Source: Gordionus sp. m RMFG-2023 (lineage: Eukaryota > Nematomorpha > Gordioida > Chordodea > Parachordodidae). From it: a stretch of 64,000 nucleotides of DNA. Position numbers and translations under genes: made by a program. Shown here piece by piece: positions 36,261 through 47,159 of this stretch (position 1 is its first letter; every line of letters begins with the position of its first letter). The stretch spans positions 75,927,561 through 75,991,560 of the forward strand of contig NC_088775.1 of NCBI RefSeq assembly GCF_954871325.1, in the 5' to 3' direction. A model generated the notes under the pieces. The model was not told where the DNA came from. It was given only the letters and a program-made list of their open reading frames with translations, and did no database searches.

Positions 36261-37283
36261 TATTATATCATAGACCCGCAGACCCGGTCCTATATCTGGC
36301 ACAGCCCTGGTACACGGGTCGGACCATATTTTTATGGGCCAGACTTAAAAATTTTTCTAAATACCCAGGTCGAATATTTTAAATCGCCATTATTATCTAT
36401 AAAAATTAAAAATAAATAAAATATATATTTTTTTTAAATTGTATATCAGGCACGGAACAATATATCAAACATTCATTCCCTTACATGTTTCCATTTTTTC
36501 GATTCTTATAAAATATTTTTAGGAAAATAATATTCAAATTAATTATTTATCTAATAATTATTTAGTCAAGGATACTTAATATTCTAAATATTATGTACTT
36601 TTTAAGGGAAAAATTATTTTAGATAAGTATCATATTATCTCTCTTTTCTCTGAGGGAATTACTTATTGCCAGGGAGAGAGTGCAAAGAGGGACAATCGAC
36701 TAATTGAATAGGAAGTGTGGTGATTCAAACTCACTATAAGATAATTTGAAAAATTATTAAATATGGATTTCATATCTGAACAACGAACTTTAAAATGCTG
36801 AGGTATATACATATTTTTTTTAAACCAAGTCTGTAGAAATCTTAGATCAACGTAGATAATAACTGAAGTCTGCGTTTTTTAAAATAATTTCTAACGCCAA
36901 GTGATAATTTGACCAATTTACACGATATTTAAAATGGTTATTTGCTTTTCAAAAGAAGGATTTGATATGCTCAATTTGTGCACATTATAAATATGTTTAA
37001 AAATATTTTTATATATATTATGTAATTAGCCGAGCGTAATTTAAATAATATAAAAAATTGTTCTCTGATTCTGATGATGAAAATGATTCTTAGCTACAAT
37101 TAAATACTACAATTAGCGAAATTAAATCTCCAGTAAACACTACATTTAGCCAAAAACCAAAATTCCTTCCTACCTTGTTAAATGACATTGGTATTTTAGT
37201 ATTTTAATCCTACCCAATATCTGGCTATCCCTTTGACTTTAAACATAATAACCTAACCATTACACACCATCTTATATATTGCT

Positions 37284-37560
37284 GCACAACAATCATTAGT
37301 ATTATAACATTATAGTGACTTGCTCAACAGTAACTTACCACCAAGATTTCTTTGATTCAATCAATGATGAAATTACTTATCTCAATCAAATATACTTGCT
37401 CAACTTACCACCAAGATTTCTTTGACCCAATCAATGATATTCCTGCACAACAATCATTAATACAAGAACATTATTGTGGCTTGCTCAACACTAACATACC
37501 ACCAAGATGTCTTTAATTCAATCAATGATGAAAATACTTATCTCAATCATATATAGTTTT
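37284..37560. repeat. Tandem repeats upstream of the RLE element
   Basis: A block with TTGCTCAACA, TTACCACCAAGATTTCTTTG and TCAATCAATGAT occurs three times (near 37320, 37397, 37481). GCACAACAATCATTA occurs twice, 161 bp apart. These may be promoter or 5' UTR repeats of the retrotransposon or part of the shell element. Confidence 0.85.
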
Positions 37561-37880
37561 AAGTTAATTTATCTAATTGATTTTAAAAATATTTTTAAAC
37601 ATTCCAAAATTCCACAATCATCTAAACCTCAAATTTTAACATATATTTTTCAAAAATATAGATTTTAAGTTAGTTTGTTACATTTTTTAAAATATAAATT
37701 TTTATTTAAACATTACTCAATTATTCTTAATACAACAAAATTTAAATTTTCAATTTAATTTTATAACTTTTATTTATTAATTTATTTTTTTTTATTATTT
37801 TTAAAAAATAATATTTTTGAAAAGTTATTCATTCATACATACCCCCTACCCTCTTCTCCTTTTTTTTTTATTCTTCTAAA

Positions 37881-38123
37881 ATGGGTATGTCAAGCATTTG
37901 TAATGCCTGCCATAGAAATATAACCTTGACCCAAGTTATTTGTTTTTATAAACATGGGCCCAGGTCAAAACCATGTATAAACTCTGGTAAACCCCCTTCA
38001 AATGTAATTTTGTACAACAAAATTGAAACAACCCCCATTGTAATTCAAAATTTTTATCCTGATTTTTATGATAATTTTTTTAAAGTGGGAAAAGCCACCA
38101 ACCTTAATCCACCTACCCCTTAA
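37881..38123 (+). CDS. 80-aa zinc-finger ORF upstream of the RLE retrotransposon
   Basis: The ORF carries a finger C7-X2-C10-X14-H25-X6-C32 followed by SGKPP. The main retrotransposon ORF starts with the same finger, C4-X2-C7-X14-H22-X6-C29 followed by SGKRP. Identical spacing shows common origin, though the other residues differ. The remaining ~45 residues are not recognisable. It is followed by a stop and then a 221-bp tandem repeat before the main ORF. It could be the remnant N-terminus of an older copy, or a separate small DNA- or RNA-binding protein of the element. No frame continuing from it into RT sequence was seen. Confidence 0.5.
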   Translation: MGMSSICNACHRNITLTQVICFYKHGPRSKPCINSGKPPSNVILYNKIETTPIVIQNFYPDFYDNFFKVGKATNLNPPTP

Positions 38124-38197
38124 ATCAAGGTCTTTGATTTCTAATTTTTTAACAACACTTTAATCACATACTCTCTTTTTACAAGCACATTTTTTCT

Positions 38198-38610
38198 TTG
38201 TACACATTTATTCCTCACAATTGAACCAAATTAATTTTTTTTTTCTTTTTACTTTTTCATTTATATACTCTTCAAGACTCAAATTCTCTCACATTCCTTT
38301 TTATATCCCCATTAATACAAAATAATATTTCTTCTCCCTTTCATAAACATACCCAAAATAATTTTTTTTTCTCCCCTTTTATATATTGTTTCTCATGCAT
38401 AATATTTTTTTTTTTTACTTGTACACATTTATTCCTCACAATTGAACCAAATCTTTTTTTTTTACTTTCTTATATATATATTCTTCAAGACTCAAATTAT
38501 CTTACGTTCTTTGTAATATCCCCATTAATACAACATAATTTTTCTTTTCCATTTCATAAACATACCCTAAATAATTATCTTTTTTTCTCCCTTTTATATA
38601 TGCTCCTCAG
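38198..38610. repeat. Two-copy tandem repeat, unit 221 bp, 5' of the RLE ORF
   Basis: Copy 1 (38198-38418) and copy 2 (38419-~38610) share blocks such as TTGTACACATTTATTCCTCA, ATTCTTCAAGACTCAAAT and TATCCCCATTAATACAA. The unit lies between the small finger ORF and the main ORF, where retrotransposon 5' UTR monomers would be. Confidence 0.88.
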
Positions 38611-38833
38611 TCTTTCAATCTTTTATTTACTTTAACCATTACATTTATTAAAACAAATAACCAACCTCTATCAAACACCAACCAACCCCAACAACCTTTA
38701 TGCCCATTCTTTCCTCTCATATTTAATAACCTTATCTTTACAACATCATTATTCTCTGCAGATTATTTCTTCCTAGTTTCTGTCACATCCCCATTCTCAA
38801 CACAATTATTCACAACCTTTCTTTATCAACACA

Positions 38834-41617
38834 ATGGAACGCTGCCCCACGTGCTCCAAAAACATAAAAATCACCAAATCCGGCCTTTTCACCAAGCACA
38901 AATCCAAAGGCAGTGCTTGTCCTGAGTCTGGAAAGCGTCCTTCCCCTCCCTTCCAAAATCCCCTCTCCATTTTTTCTACTCACAGTTATACTTCCACCTC
39001 ATCCAATAACGCCCACATACCAACCACATCAGACACATTCATTTCCCTCCCACCTACCACTCACGTCGACATCATTAACTTTCTAAAATCCGACAAACCT
39101 CCCATTATTTCTAGAATTCCCAAAGGCTCTAGAATACAAGTAGCCAAAGCTCTCTCTACCTGTCTTCATTCACTAATAAATAACTTTTCCTCTCTAGATC
39201 ATTGGCTCAAACTTTTTTCATTTTCTTTCACGACTCTCCAACCTCCCAATCCTGAGATTCACAAATCTTTAACCCAACAAATTAAAGACGCAACCATACA
39301 CCCCCTCACCCTCACATCCACTTTTTCTCCTCATAATTCTAAAAAACTTTCCAGCCTCCAATTAAAGGCTAAGATAATTTCTAACAAAATAAACAATCTA
39401 AACATCAAATCTGCTCTCCGCTTACTAGCATCTGACGACTCAATTGCAACCAGTAATGAGGAGAGCTACAACAAACTTAAACTTAAGCACCCTCCTGGAG
39501 GTGATTTCATACCTCCTCCTCCGCCCAACATATTTCCCACTAATTTCACCCCCGTCGAGGTGCGCAAAAGTATCCTATCCTTTCATCACGACTCCTCGCC
39601 CGGGTATGATGGGCTTCGCCCCATCTTCCTCCAGGACCTTACATCCCCCCTCATAAGCCAGGTCCCTATTTTACAGAATCTAACAACATTCTGCAACAAA
39701 ATTGCTCATGGACCTGTTCCCGAATCCATCAGGCCACTCCTGTTCGGCGCTAAATTAATCGCACTCGAAAAGCCGAACAAGGACATCCGGCCGATAGCAA
39801 TCGGGACCGTATTCCGTCGCCTCGTTGCTAAACTCATAGCTTCCAAAATTAAGGACAACGCAGCCTTAATTTTAGCACCCCATCAACTCGGTATTGGCAT
39901 CCAGGGAGGTTGCGAAATAGCCACACACGCTACTCGCATCCATCTCCAAACCAACCCTAGTGACGAAATCCTCGTCAAAATTGATTTTTCTAACGCCTTC
40001 AATTCCATTCGCCGTTCCCACTTTCTTCCACAAATATACCACTCATTTCCCACCTTCTCCCAATTTTTCCACTCCTGCTATTCCAAGCCATCTCATCTCC
40101 AATTCAACAACTACTTACTTTCATCATCTGAAGGGATCCAGCAAGGCGATCCTCTAGGCTCGATACTTTTCTGCATTGGAATCAACGAAATGGTCAAAAA
40201 CATTTCTACCAACTGCAATCTTCCACTCCACACTTGGTACATCGACGACGGAATGTTCTGCGGCTCCCCTCACGAGGTCGCCAAGGCCCTCGCCATCATT
40301 AATACACATTCCGCCGCAATTGGACTTTCACTTAACGAACAAAAAACCGAAATATGTCCACTTCATTGTTCCATCCCATTCACCCATAACTTCCTTACAA
40401 CCGAGCTATCATCCCTCACTCATCTCGGCTCACCTGTCGGTGGCTTGCAATCCATTAATCACTTCTTCTCTAACGCATCATCCAGCTTACTTCACTTCAA
40501 AAACATCTCTAAATTTCTCCCTCGCCATCAAGCTTTTTTTCTCCTCAAAAACTTTTACTACATTCCTAAAATTCTTTACGCTCTTCGATCCACCTCAATC
40601 TTTAAATTTCCCGACTCACTAAAATCATTTGAAACTTCCGTCAAATCTCTTGCCGAAGAGATCCTTAATCTTCGTTTCAACCATAATTCATGGCTACAAG
40701 CATCACTTCCATGCAAGCTCGGGGGCATCGGCTTACGCTCACCTTTAACTCTTTCCATCAGTGGATTCATCGCCTCCCGCCTCTCATCTGACTCACACAT
40801 TAGCCAGCTTACTCACTTTCCTGACCCATTATTAGCTGAAGCCCAGACCATTTGGGACAATTCCGTTGTCCCAAACACTCCTCGACCCTCCTCCTGTTTA
40901 CAGAGAGACTGGGATACTCCACTCAACGAAGGCTCCGTCGCTTACCTAAAATCGAGCCTTCATGACGACGATCTCACAGTCTTTCACCAATTAAACCAAG
41001 GATCGGGTTACGAGTTTCTGGAAACTATACCCTCCAACAACCTCGACTTATTGCTGACCGCTGACGAGCTAAGATTTGCTATTGGATTACGGCTCAATTG
41101 CGAAATTGTTCTACCGTACCAATGCAAACATTGCGAAACCAGCGTCGATCGCAAGGGCAGACATTGCCGCTTTTGCCGAGGCCGTTTTCCACGGCACACC
41201 AATTGCAATGACATCATATTGCGCGCTCTCAAATCCGCAGGCATTCCATCAAGACTTGAACCGACCGGCATTTTTAGATCCGACGGAAAACGTCCTGATG
41301 GAATGTCCTTGATTCCTTGGTCTAGGGGACAGCTACTAGTCTGGGACTTCACCTGCATTGACCCAAATGCACCATCCAACCACAACGTCGATGCCCTCGC
41401 TCTAGCAGAAACTCGTAAAACTATCAAATATAGTTCCATAGACCCCTCTTTCTTATTCATACCTATCGCCTGCTATACTCTTACCACCTTCGGTAGCAAA
41501 GCTCTAAGTTTTTTTAAAGAATTAGGCAAACGGATTCGGGAAAAAACCGATCAGCCTAAAGAGTCCCTTTTTTACGACAAAGACTTGCTACAGCCATCAT
41601 TCGCTCTAACTACCTAA
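38834..41617 (+). CDS. RLE-type (R2-like) non-LTR retrotransposon protein, 927 aa, apparently intact
   Basis: Single ORF with the domains of a target-primed retrotransposon. An N-terminal C2HC finger (C4, C7, H22, C29) would bind target or element nucleic acid. The reverse transcriptase occupies about 300-640, with motif A VKIDFSNAFNS (D384), motif B EGIQQGDPLGS (434-443) and catalytic YIDD at 469-472. A Cys/His knuckle (C764, C767, H777, C781, H788) precedes a restriction-like endonuclease with RPDG (820-823), LVWDFTC (D838) and ETRKTIKY (K862, K865). The frame is C-rich and far less AT-biased than its surroundings. There are no stops or frameshifts. Three decayed relatives occur in the window. 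I place it among RLE-bearing elements by knuckle plus PD-(D/E)XK architecture; the exact clade is not determined. The start is the first ATG, directly before the finger. Confidence 0.93.
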   Translation: MERCPTCSKNIKITKSGLFTKHKSKGSACPESGKRPSPPFQNPLSIFSTHSYTSTSSNNAHIPTTSDTFISLPPTTHVDIINFLKSDKPPIISRIPKGSRIQVAKALSTCLHSLINNFSSLDHWLKLFSFSFTTLQPPNPEIHKSLTQQIKDATIHPLTLTSTFSPHNSKKLSSLQLKAKIISNKINNLNIKSALRLLASDDSIATSNEESYNKLKLKHPPGGDFIPPPPPNIFPTNFTPVEVRKSILSFHHDSSPGYDGLRPIFLQDLTSPLISQVPILQNLTTFCNKIAHGPVPESIRPLLFGAKLIALEKPNKDIRPIAIGTVFRRLVAKLIASKIKDNAALILAPHQLGIGIQGGCEIATHATRIHLQTNPSDEILVKIDFSNAFNSIRRSHFLPQIYHSFPTFSQFFHSCYSKPSHLQFNNYLLSSSEGIQQGDPLGSILFCIGINEMVKNISTNCNLPLHTWYIDDGMFCGSPHEVAKALAIINTHSAAIGLSLNEQKTEICPLHCSIPFTHNFLTTELSSLTHLGSPVGGLQSINHFFSNASSSLLHFKNISKFLPRHQAFFLLKNFYYIPKILYALRSTSIFKFPDSLKSFETSVKSLAEEILNLRFNHNSWLQASLPCKLGGIGLRSPLTLSISGFIASRLSSDSHISQLTHFPDPLLAEAQTIWDNSVVPNTPRPSSCLQRDWDTPLNEGSVAYLKSSLHDDDLTVFHQLNQGSGYEFLETIPSNNLDLLLTADELRFAIGLRLNCEIVLPYQCKHCETSVDRKGRHCRFCRGRFPRHTNCNDIILRALKSAGIPSRLEPTGIFRSDGKRPDGMSLIPWSRGQLLVWDFTCIDPNAPSNHNVDALALAETRKTIKYSSIDPSFLFIPIACYTLTTFGSKALSFFKELGKRIREKTDQPKESLFYDKDLLQPSFALTT

Positions 41618-42480
41618 GTTTCATCTCTTCCATTGAATAATCTCCTATGTCTATGCTCTCTCTCTCCTTTCTCTTTCCTAGTTTCCATTCTTTTATCCCT
41701 TACCCTTTCGCAAATTATATTTTTATATTTTTTTACCTTTATTAATTTTACCATATAAAAAATTTATTATTTGCTATAAACTTTTGATAATATATTATAT
41801 CAGCAACTATTTATATAAACTGGCCGATATTTTTTTTAAATTTCAAATCCGGGCCGATCCGTTCAAATTATACTTCTGCAGGTCTCTGATATATATATAT
41901 ATGTTAGCGTCAATGTGTTTTTTCCGACAATATATTATTTTTTCAACTTTAAATCATTTTTTAAGCGCGTTTTTTAAAATTTAAAACTCTGATTTTATTT
42001 AAAATGTATGCCGTAATGTTTGGAATACCTACCCTACGAATATTAGACAATTTTTCCATGAACTTATAAATAAACTTATGATAATTTACATCCATATATT
42101 TTTTACATAAATTATAAATGACTCAAAGGTTAACAGCAAGATAGGTATTCTAAGTATGATAGAATATATTTCCAATAAAATCAGATTTTTAAATTTTAAA
42201 GAACGCTAATAAAAAATGATTTAAAATTGTGAAAATAACACTACCGGGAAAAAAATCAGTGAGACTGACATATGTATATACTATTTAAAAAACGATAAAA
42301 AATAAAAAATTATATTAGAAGGGGATGGGGGTGGGGTGATGGATGCACAATTATGAAAAACATAATTGAGTTCCTAAAAAAGTACACTAATTGTATTTAA
42401 ATATCTATTTACATTTTTTGTCTTAAGAAAAGGTTGGTCTTTAATATGTAGATTCATATTTTATGGGTCAAAGATTTTTA
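41618..42480. other. 3' UTR of the RLE element, then AT-rich DNA
   Basis: Pyrimidine-rich sequence with CTCTCTCTCTCC follows the stop for about 120 bp and then turns AT-rich. The 3' end of the element is probably near 41700-41760. Beyond 41888 no feature is supported up to the inverted relic. Confidence 0.45.
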
Positions 42481-42489
42481 AAAAAGCAA

Positions 42490-43960
42490 TGTGTTAGGGA
42501 CAAAATGCCCACTGGCGGATGTGGCAATTGGAGTTATCCAATGTTTTGTATATATTTATTTATTTGTTTCGGTTTGGTAAATGTGTTGCTATTGATATTT
42601 ATGGGAAAAGTGGTAATTAGGGTCCAGATGAGAGATTTACCCATAGCCAATAGAATAGTGACCATAAGGTCTAAGGGCATCATCAGATGAAAGGTTGCGA
42701 AGTTCTAAAATATTGGGGATACAAGCTTATTTTAGGAATAACTGAAGATTATTTATTGGCGAATGACGCTGTTGACGATTCTGGCTTAGGATAAAAATTA
42801 ACTCATATCTGTCCTTAGGATTAGGAGAGTTGCAATTCAAGCAACTATGAGGTTGGACTATATTGCAGCCAAGTCTATAACCTAGGGTAATTCCTAGTTG
42901 TTCATCAACTAAGAAGTTTCTTAAGTCCTTACTGGTCAAAACTTCCGACCCCACTCATGACTGCCTATTTTAACATATTTTTAAAGAGTTGTATATCTTA
43001 ATGGGGAAGATATGTGAATAAAATGGAGTAGGATTTTGAAATTAAGAGTAAAAGGATATTTTTGTGATTTATTACATATGGAAAAGCGGTATCTGTTTAA
43101 ACATTGTTCTGACACATTGCAAGGGCATAAAGGAAGATTAAGCTTGATATTATCGAGTTATTTAATAATCGAGAAGAAAGAAAAGATTAGAATGAGACGG
43201 TATGAAGGGGTAATTGGTCGAACACCCATTTTTCTAGGAGGAAGTTAATCTTCAATTAAATTGGGTTAAATTAAAAAAAATTCTTCCCAAAAAGGTTTTA
43301 AATAAGATCCAAACGTTAGATAAATTCTTTAATTAAAAAAAGGAAGATGCACGAAAGATATGTAACATTTTAGGAATATATAAGCTTGCGAATTATATAG
43401 AGCCTCTATTGTGATGGGAGAATGTTTAGAATTGGGTCCAAACTGAATATGTTGTAATGTTGACTACAGATTCTTTGGGGAGGAATGTTAGATAAGGGTG
43501 AGCCAAAAAGTGTTAGATTATTAAGTTCAATGGTTTTGTAGCCAAATAAAGCATTTTGTTATTATCCAGAAAACAAATTTATGTCTAAGTTTCTAGGATA
43601 CGAGCTATATTTTTAGAATTGGCCTCAAGGAGGGCCACAAATTGTCCTATTGTCAAGGTACCAAATCATTAAATTCAAATCGGATATAGATATAAGATCA
43701 TGGGTAAGGTCATGAATACCACAAAATAGAAGAGTTCTAAGGTCTATGAAATTTGTGAGGAGAGGAACTTTAATGCCATAACACGTTTCTGAAAATTTAG
43801 AGTAATCGGGGAATTTTTGATTGAAATATTTAAAAATGATCACAAACAAAATGTTAGAAGCATTTTTGAAGTCCAATTAGGGAGGAGGATTCTGCAGGTA
43901 AATTTGTAACACGTGTGATGCTATTTTGCATTCTCCTTGACATATACTAAATATTTAAAT
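42490..43960 (-). pseudogene. RLE-type retrotransposon relic, inverted, RT to endonuclease
   Basis: Minus-strand frames follow the intact protein from about residue 355 to 850. Pieces include a motif A region (MDFKNASNILF), a YLDNRTICGPP counterpart of the YIDD box, YGIKVPLL, a thumb piece IPKMLHIFRASSFF, EQLGITLGYRLGCNIVQP with CLNC, and GKSLIWT for GQLLVWD. Catalytic residues have changed (YLDN for YIDD) and frames shift. Pointing towards the intact copy, it forms a tail-to-tail pair with it. Confidence 0.87.
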
Positions 43961-46440
43961 TATCCTTTGCTCAGCAATAACTAAACTTACCAAGGAATTT
44001 TATCAAATTATAAATGTATTTTATAAATTTTAAATTTTACTTTACAGAGGAAAGAATTTTATCATTAATTTTAAAATTATTTTTCAATAACAAATCTTCA
44101 TAACGATTTTTTAAACATCCTCTGGCATTGAAGATTATTCGGTGGAGAATAGTTTTTGATTTGCAATTATGTATATTTATAATTACTTGTAAAAAAAAAA
44201 ATTGCCTGTATAATTAGTAATCATCATACCAATTATATATAATAATACTTACCTAGAGAAATGATTCATCTATTAAAATACATTTTGAAGCATTAAATAT
44301 AAAAGCGAATTTGTAATGACTACAAAAATACGAATCGAGTAATTATTAATTTGCAGTATGAATAATACAATTATTTAATTTGAATCCACGAATATTCCAC
44401 TCGACCGCTAAAAGATATTTTCAAATAGTGAAAAAAAGTAGATAATTACATTTAAAAAAATGTTTAAAAAATGGAAATAACATGTTCTACAAAGAACCTA
44501 TTGAATATTTACAAAGAATTTTGAAAATTACCAATAATTTTGAATATTTATTTTTGAATAAATATTACTAATATTTTGGAGATGATGAAAAGGATAATAT
44601 TTTTTTTTCTTATTCACATTCGATTCTTTTTGAAATATATACTCATGTTATTCGTATTTATAAAATACGAATTTCGAATAACAAATATCGTTTTAAATGC
44701 ATAGTAATAATAATCTAATATATTTATACTATTTTTTATAGAAAAATCTTATAGCTAGTATGTATGGCAATTAGATTCGTTCTAATTAATATTAAACGTA
44801 TCATTATTTTATTCTCTTTACAGAAATTTTTAATAATATCATTTTCCATTTTCTTTTCCTTTCATTTATAATTCGAGGATTTATCTTTAAGCTTGTAAGG
44901 AGGGGGGGGGGGTCAATCGTTTATTTGAAACAGAGTTGTGGGTTATTTGACTTTGAATTATGGAGAAAAAAATTTAAACCTTTCATTTCTTAAACGGTTA
45001 ATGAACTCAAAAGGACTATCTCATCTTAACCTTTTCTCAAAGGAGGACAGTTTCATTTAATACCTCTTGATAAATGGTGGGACATGAATGACTTAGTTAT
45101 TCCTAGTAATCTTGTAATACTATCGAATGAGGAGTTGAGCGAGGACATAGAATATACTAGGTGCGATATAAGCATTCCTCATAAATTAATTCGGTCGCCA
45201 TATAGATATTAATTCAATAAACTCGAATAAATTGAACTTGATCAACTTCAATCGTTTCGAACTAATATATATTTATGTGATAAAAAATCAGATTATTCTT
45301 ATTAATAACCAATAGTTGCAGGGAAAGCATATTTTATGTGACTTTATTTGTTTCTAGCTTTCGTCCAACATAAATATAGATCCTAATGCTAAGAAGCTAA
45401 ACATCACTTTAATTTTTGTTTCACCTCCCTGATATAAGGATCTTTTTAACTCTCTAAGGTATAGATTCCTTAAAATTTTAGGGAAAAAAATAACTCAAAT
45501 TGAATCATACCTTCTTTTTTAGATTTTATCGAAATCTCGATGTTCCGGTGAAACTATTTGAATTTCCAGAATCTTTTATTTTTATATAAATGTTTTATTA
45601 CAATTCATGTGAGATATAAAAAGAAAAAAAATACATAAAATATAAATTTGATAATATAATAATAATTTATACAATTTTTTCTTACAATACTTATAAACAA
45701 AAGTATAACACGAGCATTGAATAATTTAGATATTCATATCAATGTTTAATTGTTTTAATCTATAACTAATCATAAAATTTTCAAAAAATATTATCTTTAT
45801 TTTGTAATACTTACTATCTTTTCTCTAACGATTATTTGAAATAGTAATATATAACTAATTTAATTATATCACTTAAAGACTAACTATGCATTAATAATTA
45901 TCTCTCTTATAAATTATTATTTTTTAAATATAATTTTTTAAGGTGGCCTGTCCTGTCCTTTAATATAATCAAATTAGAGTTATTAAGGTATGGCCATATT
46001 TGTATTTTTTTAGAAACATAAAAAAAATATCTAAATATTGAATAAATTATTATTTTTGTTAAAATAAAAATTTTATTTCTAAATAAATTATTTTATTTAT
46101 CAAAGATTTTGTCCTTTTTAATAATTTTCCAAAAACAAATATTGATAAAATAAAACAACAATTCTTTCTAGTGAAACAATATAAAGCGTATTCAGTGTCA
46201 CTAAAAATATTTTTCCCAAGGAAGCGATGTCTCATTGATAGAAACTTTTAAAATATGTTTTAAAATTAAATAAAAATAGTTAGCATTGAAGTTACTTTGT
46301 AAATATTTTATGTATGCGTTTATAGCATATAAATGTATCTTTTAATGATGAATAAAAAATAATATACAATGCTAAAAAAAAGTGTATCACAATTATATCA
46401 ATTTTCTATATCGGATCTAACACATTTATGAGAAATGTAT
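43961..46440. other. AT-rich DNA, a G tract and TTCG-rich palindromic motifs
   Basis: Near 44650-44690, TATTCGTATTTATAAAATAC and flanks resemble the ends of the TATACCTA-type hAT. A G tract lies at 44902. A 60-codon frame at 45030-45211 is unrecognised and of chance size. No gene is supported. Confidence 0.35.
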
Positions 46441-46444
46441 TTAT

Positions 46445-47155
46445 ATTATGCCTAATGATATATTTGATGATATTTGATTTGATATTATTAGATAGTATTT
46501 TACGAATAAGGAAAATACATTATTCATCGAATAATTTTATATCTATTATTCGATTGAGTTATTTGAAATTATTCGATCAATTATTCTTATAAAATTAATT
46601 TATCATATTCATACATATTGGTAAATATAAATATATTTGTTTTGAAAATTATTTAAAAATATTTGAAACTATTCCTATTTAATAATATGTTACTACTAGA
46701 TTAATTAGGAATCTTCTATGTTTATTTCCTATTTCACTTTAAGCATTTTGGAAAAAGGTGATAAACTGGAATAAGCTTATTATAGGTTTGGATATGGGGC
46801 AAACATAATTTCAATAATGTTTTAATTTGAATTGATACTTGTTTGATTTTTTATATCCGCATACTTTTTCTGTATAAATTTATATATATACACGGTTTTG
46901 ATTCTACTTTTATCGACTCAATTATATTTGTTCATCTTTTATCTGGAAAAATTATTTTTTACAAAATTTAATCCCTTTTCTTATTGAATCGAATGTGGGA
47001 CGAATTGATAGTAATTTATTTATTTGTACCAATGCGAATAATTTAATTATTCGATATGAATTTTTGAATAGAATAAGAATATTTTAAATATTTAATTCGA
47101 TCATATTTATGTTAATCGTTATCCGACCTTTTAGAATTTGTATAGGTGTATAGAT
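46445..47155. mobile_element. Decayed copy of the TATACCTA-type hAT
   Basis: Blocks such as GAATAAGGAAAATAC, TTATTCATCGAATAATTTTA and TCTATTATTCGAT are shared in order with 50130-50210. The right end near 47150 (GTATAGGTGTATA) resembles the TATACCTA terminus. No coding remnant is visible. Confidence 0.6.
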
Positions 47156-47159
47156 ACGT

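Larger units (their letters stand above)
36269..41888. mobile_element. Possible hAT-like shell around the RLE retrotransposon
   Basis: CATAGACCCGCAGACCCGG near 36269 and the complement of CAGAGACCTGCAGAAG ending at 41888 match each other as imperfect inverted ends and resemble the family 2 MITE termini. Both are followed by GGCC-rich sub-terminal sequence. Flanks TATTATAT and ATATATAT agree at six of eight positions, which is weak in AT-rich DNA. If real, the RLE retrotransposon inserted into this MITE. Confidence 0.45.

Noticed and set aside
39444..41460. Several 65-150 codon ORFs on both strands over the RLE retrotransposon
   Set aside because: Shadow frames of the 927-codon ORF; none has a recognisable domain.
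45030..45211. 60-codon frame (QFHLIPLDKWWDMNDLVIP)
   Set aside because: Looks protein-like but has no recognised family, start or splice context. Dozens of frames of this size are expected in 64 kb.
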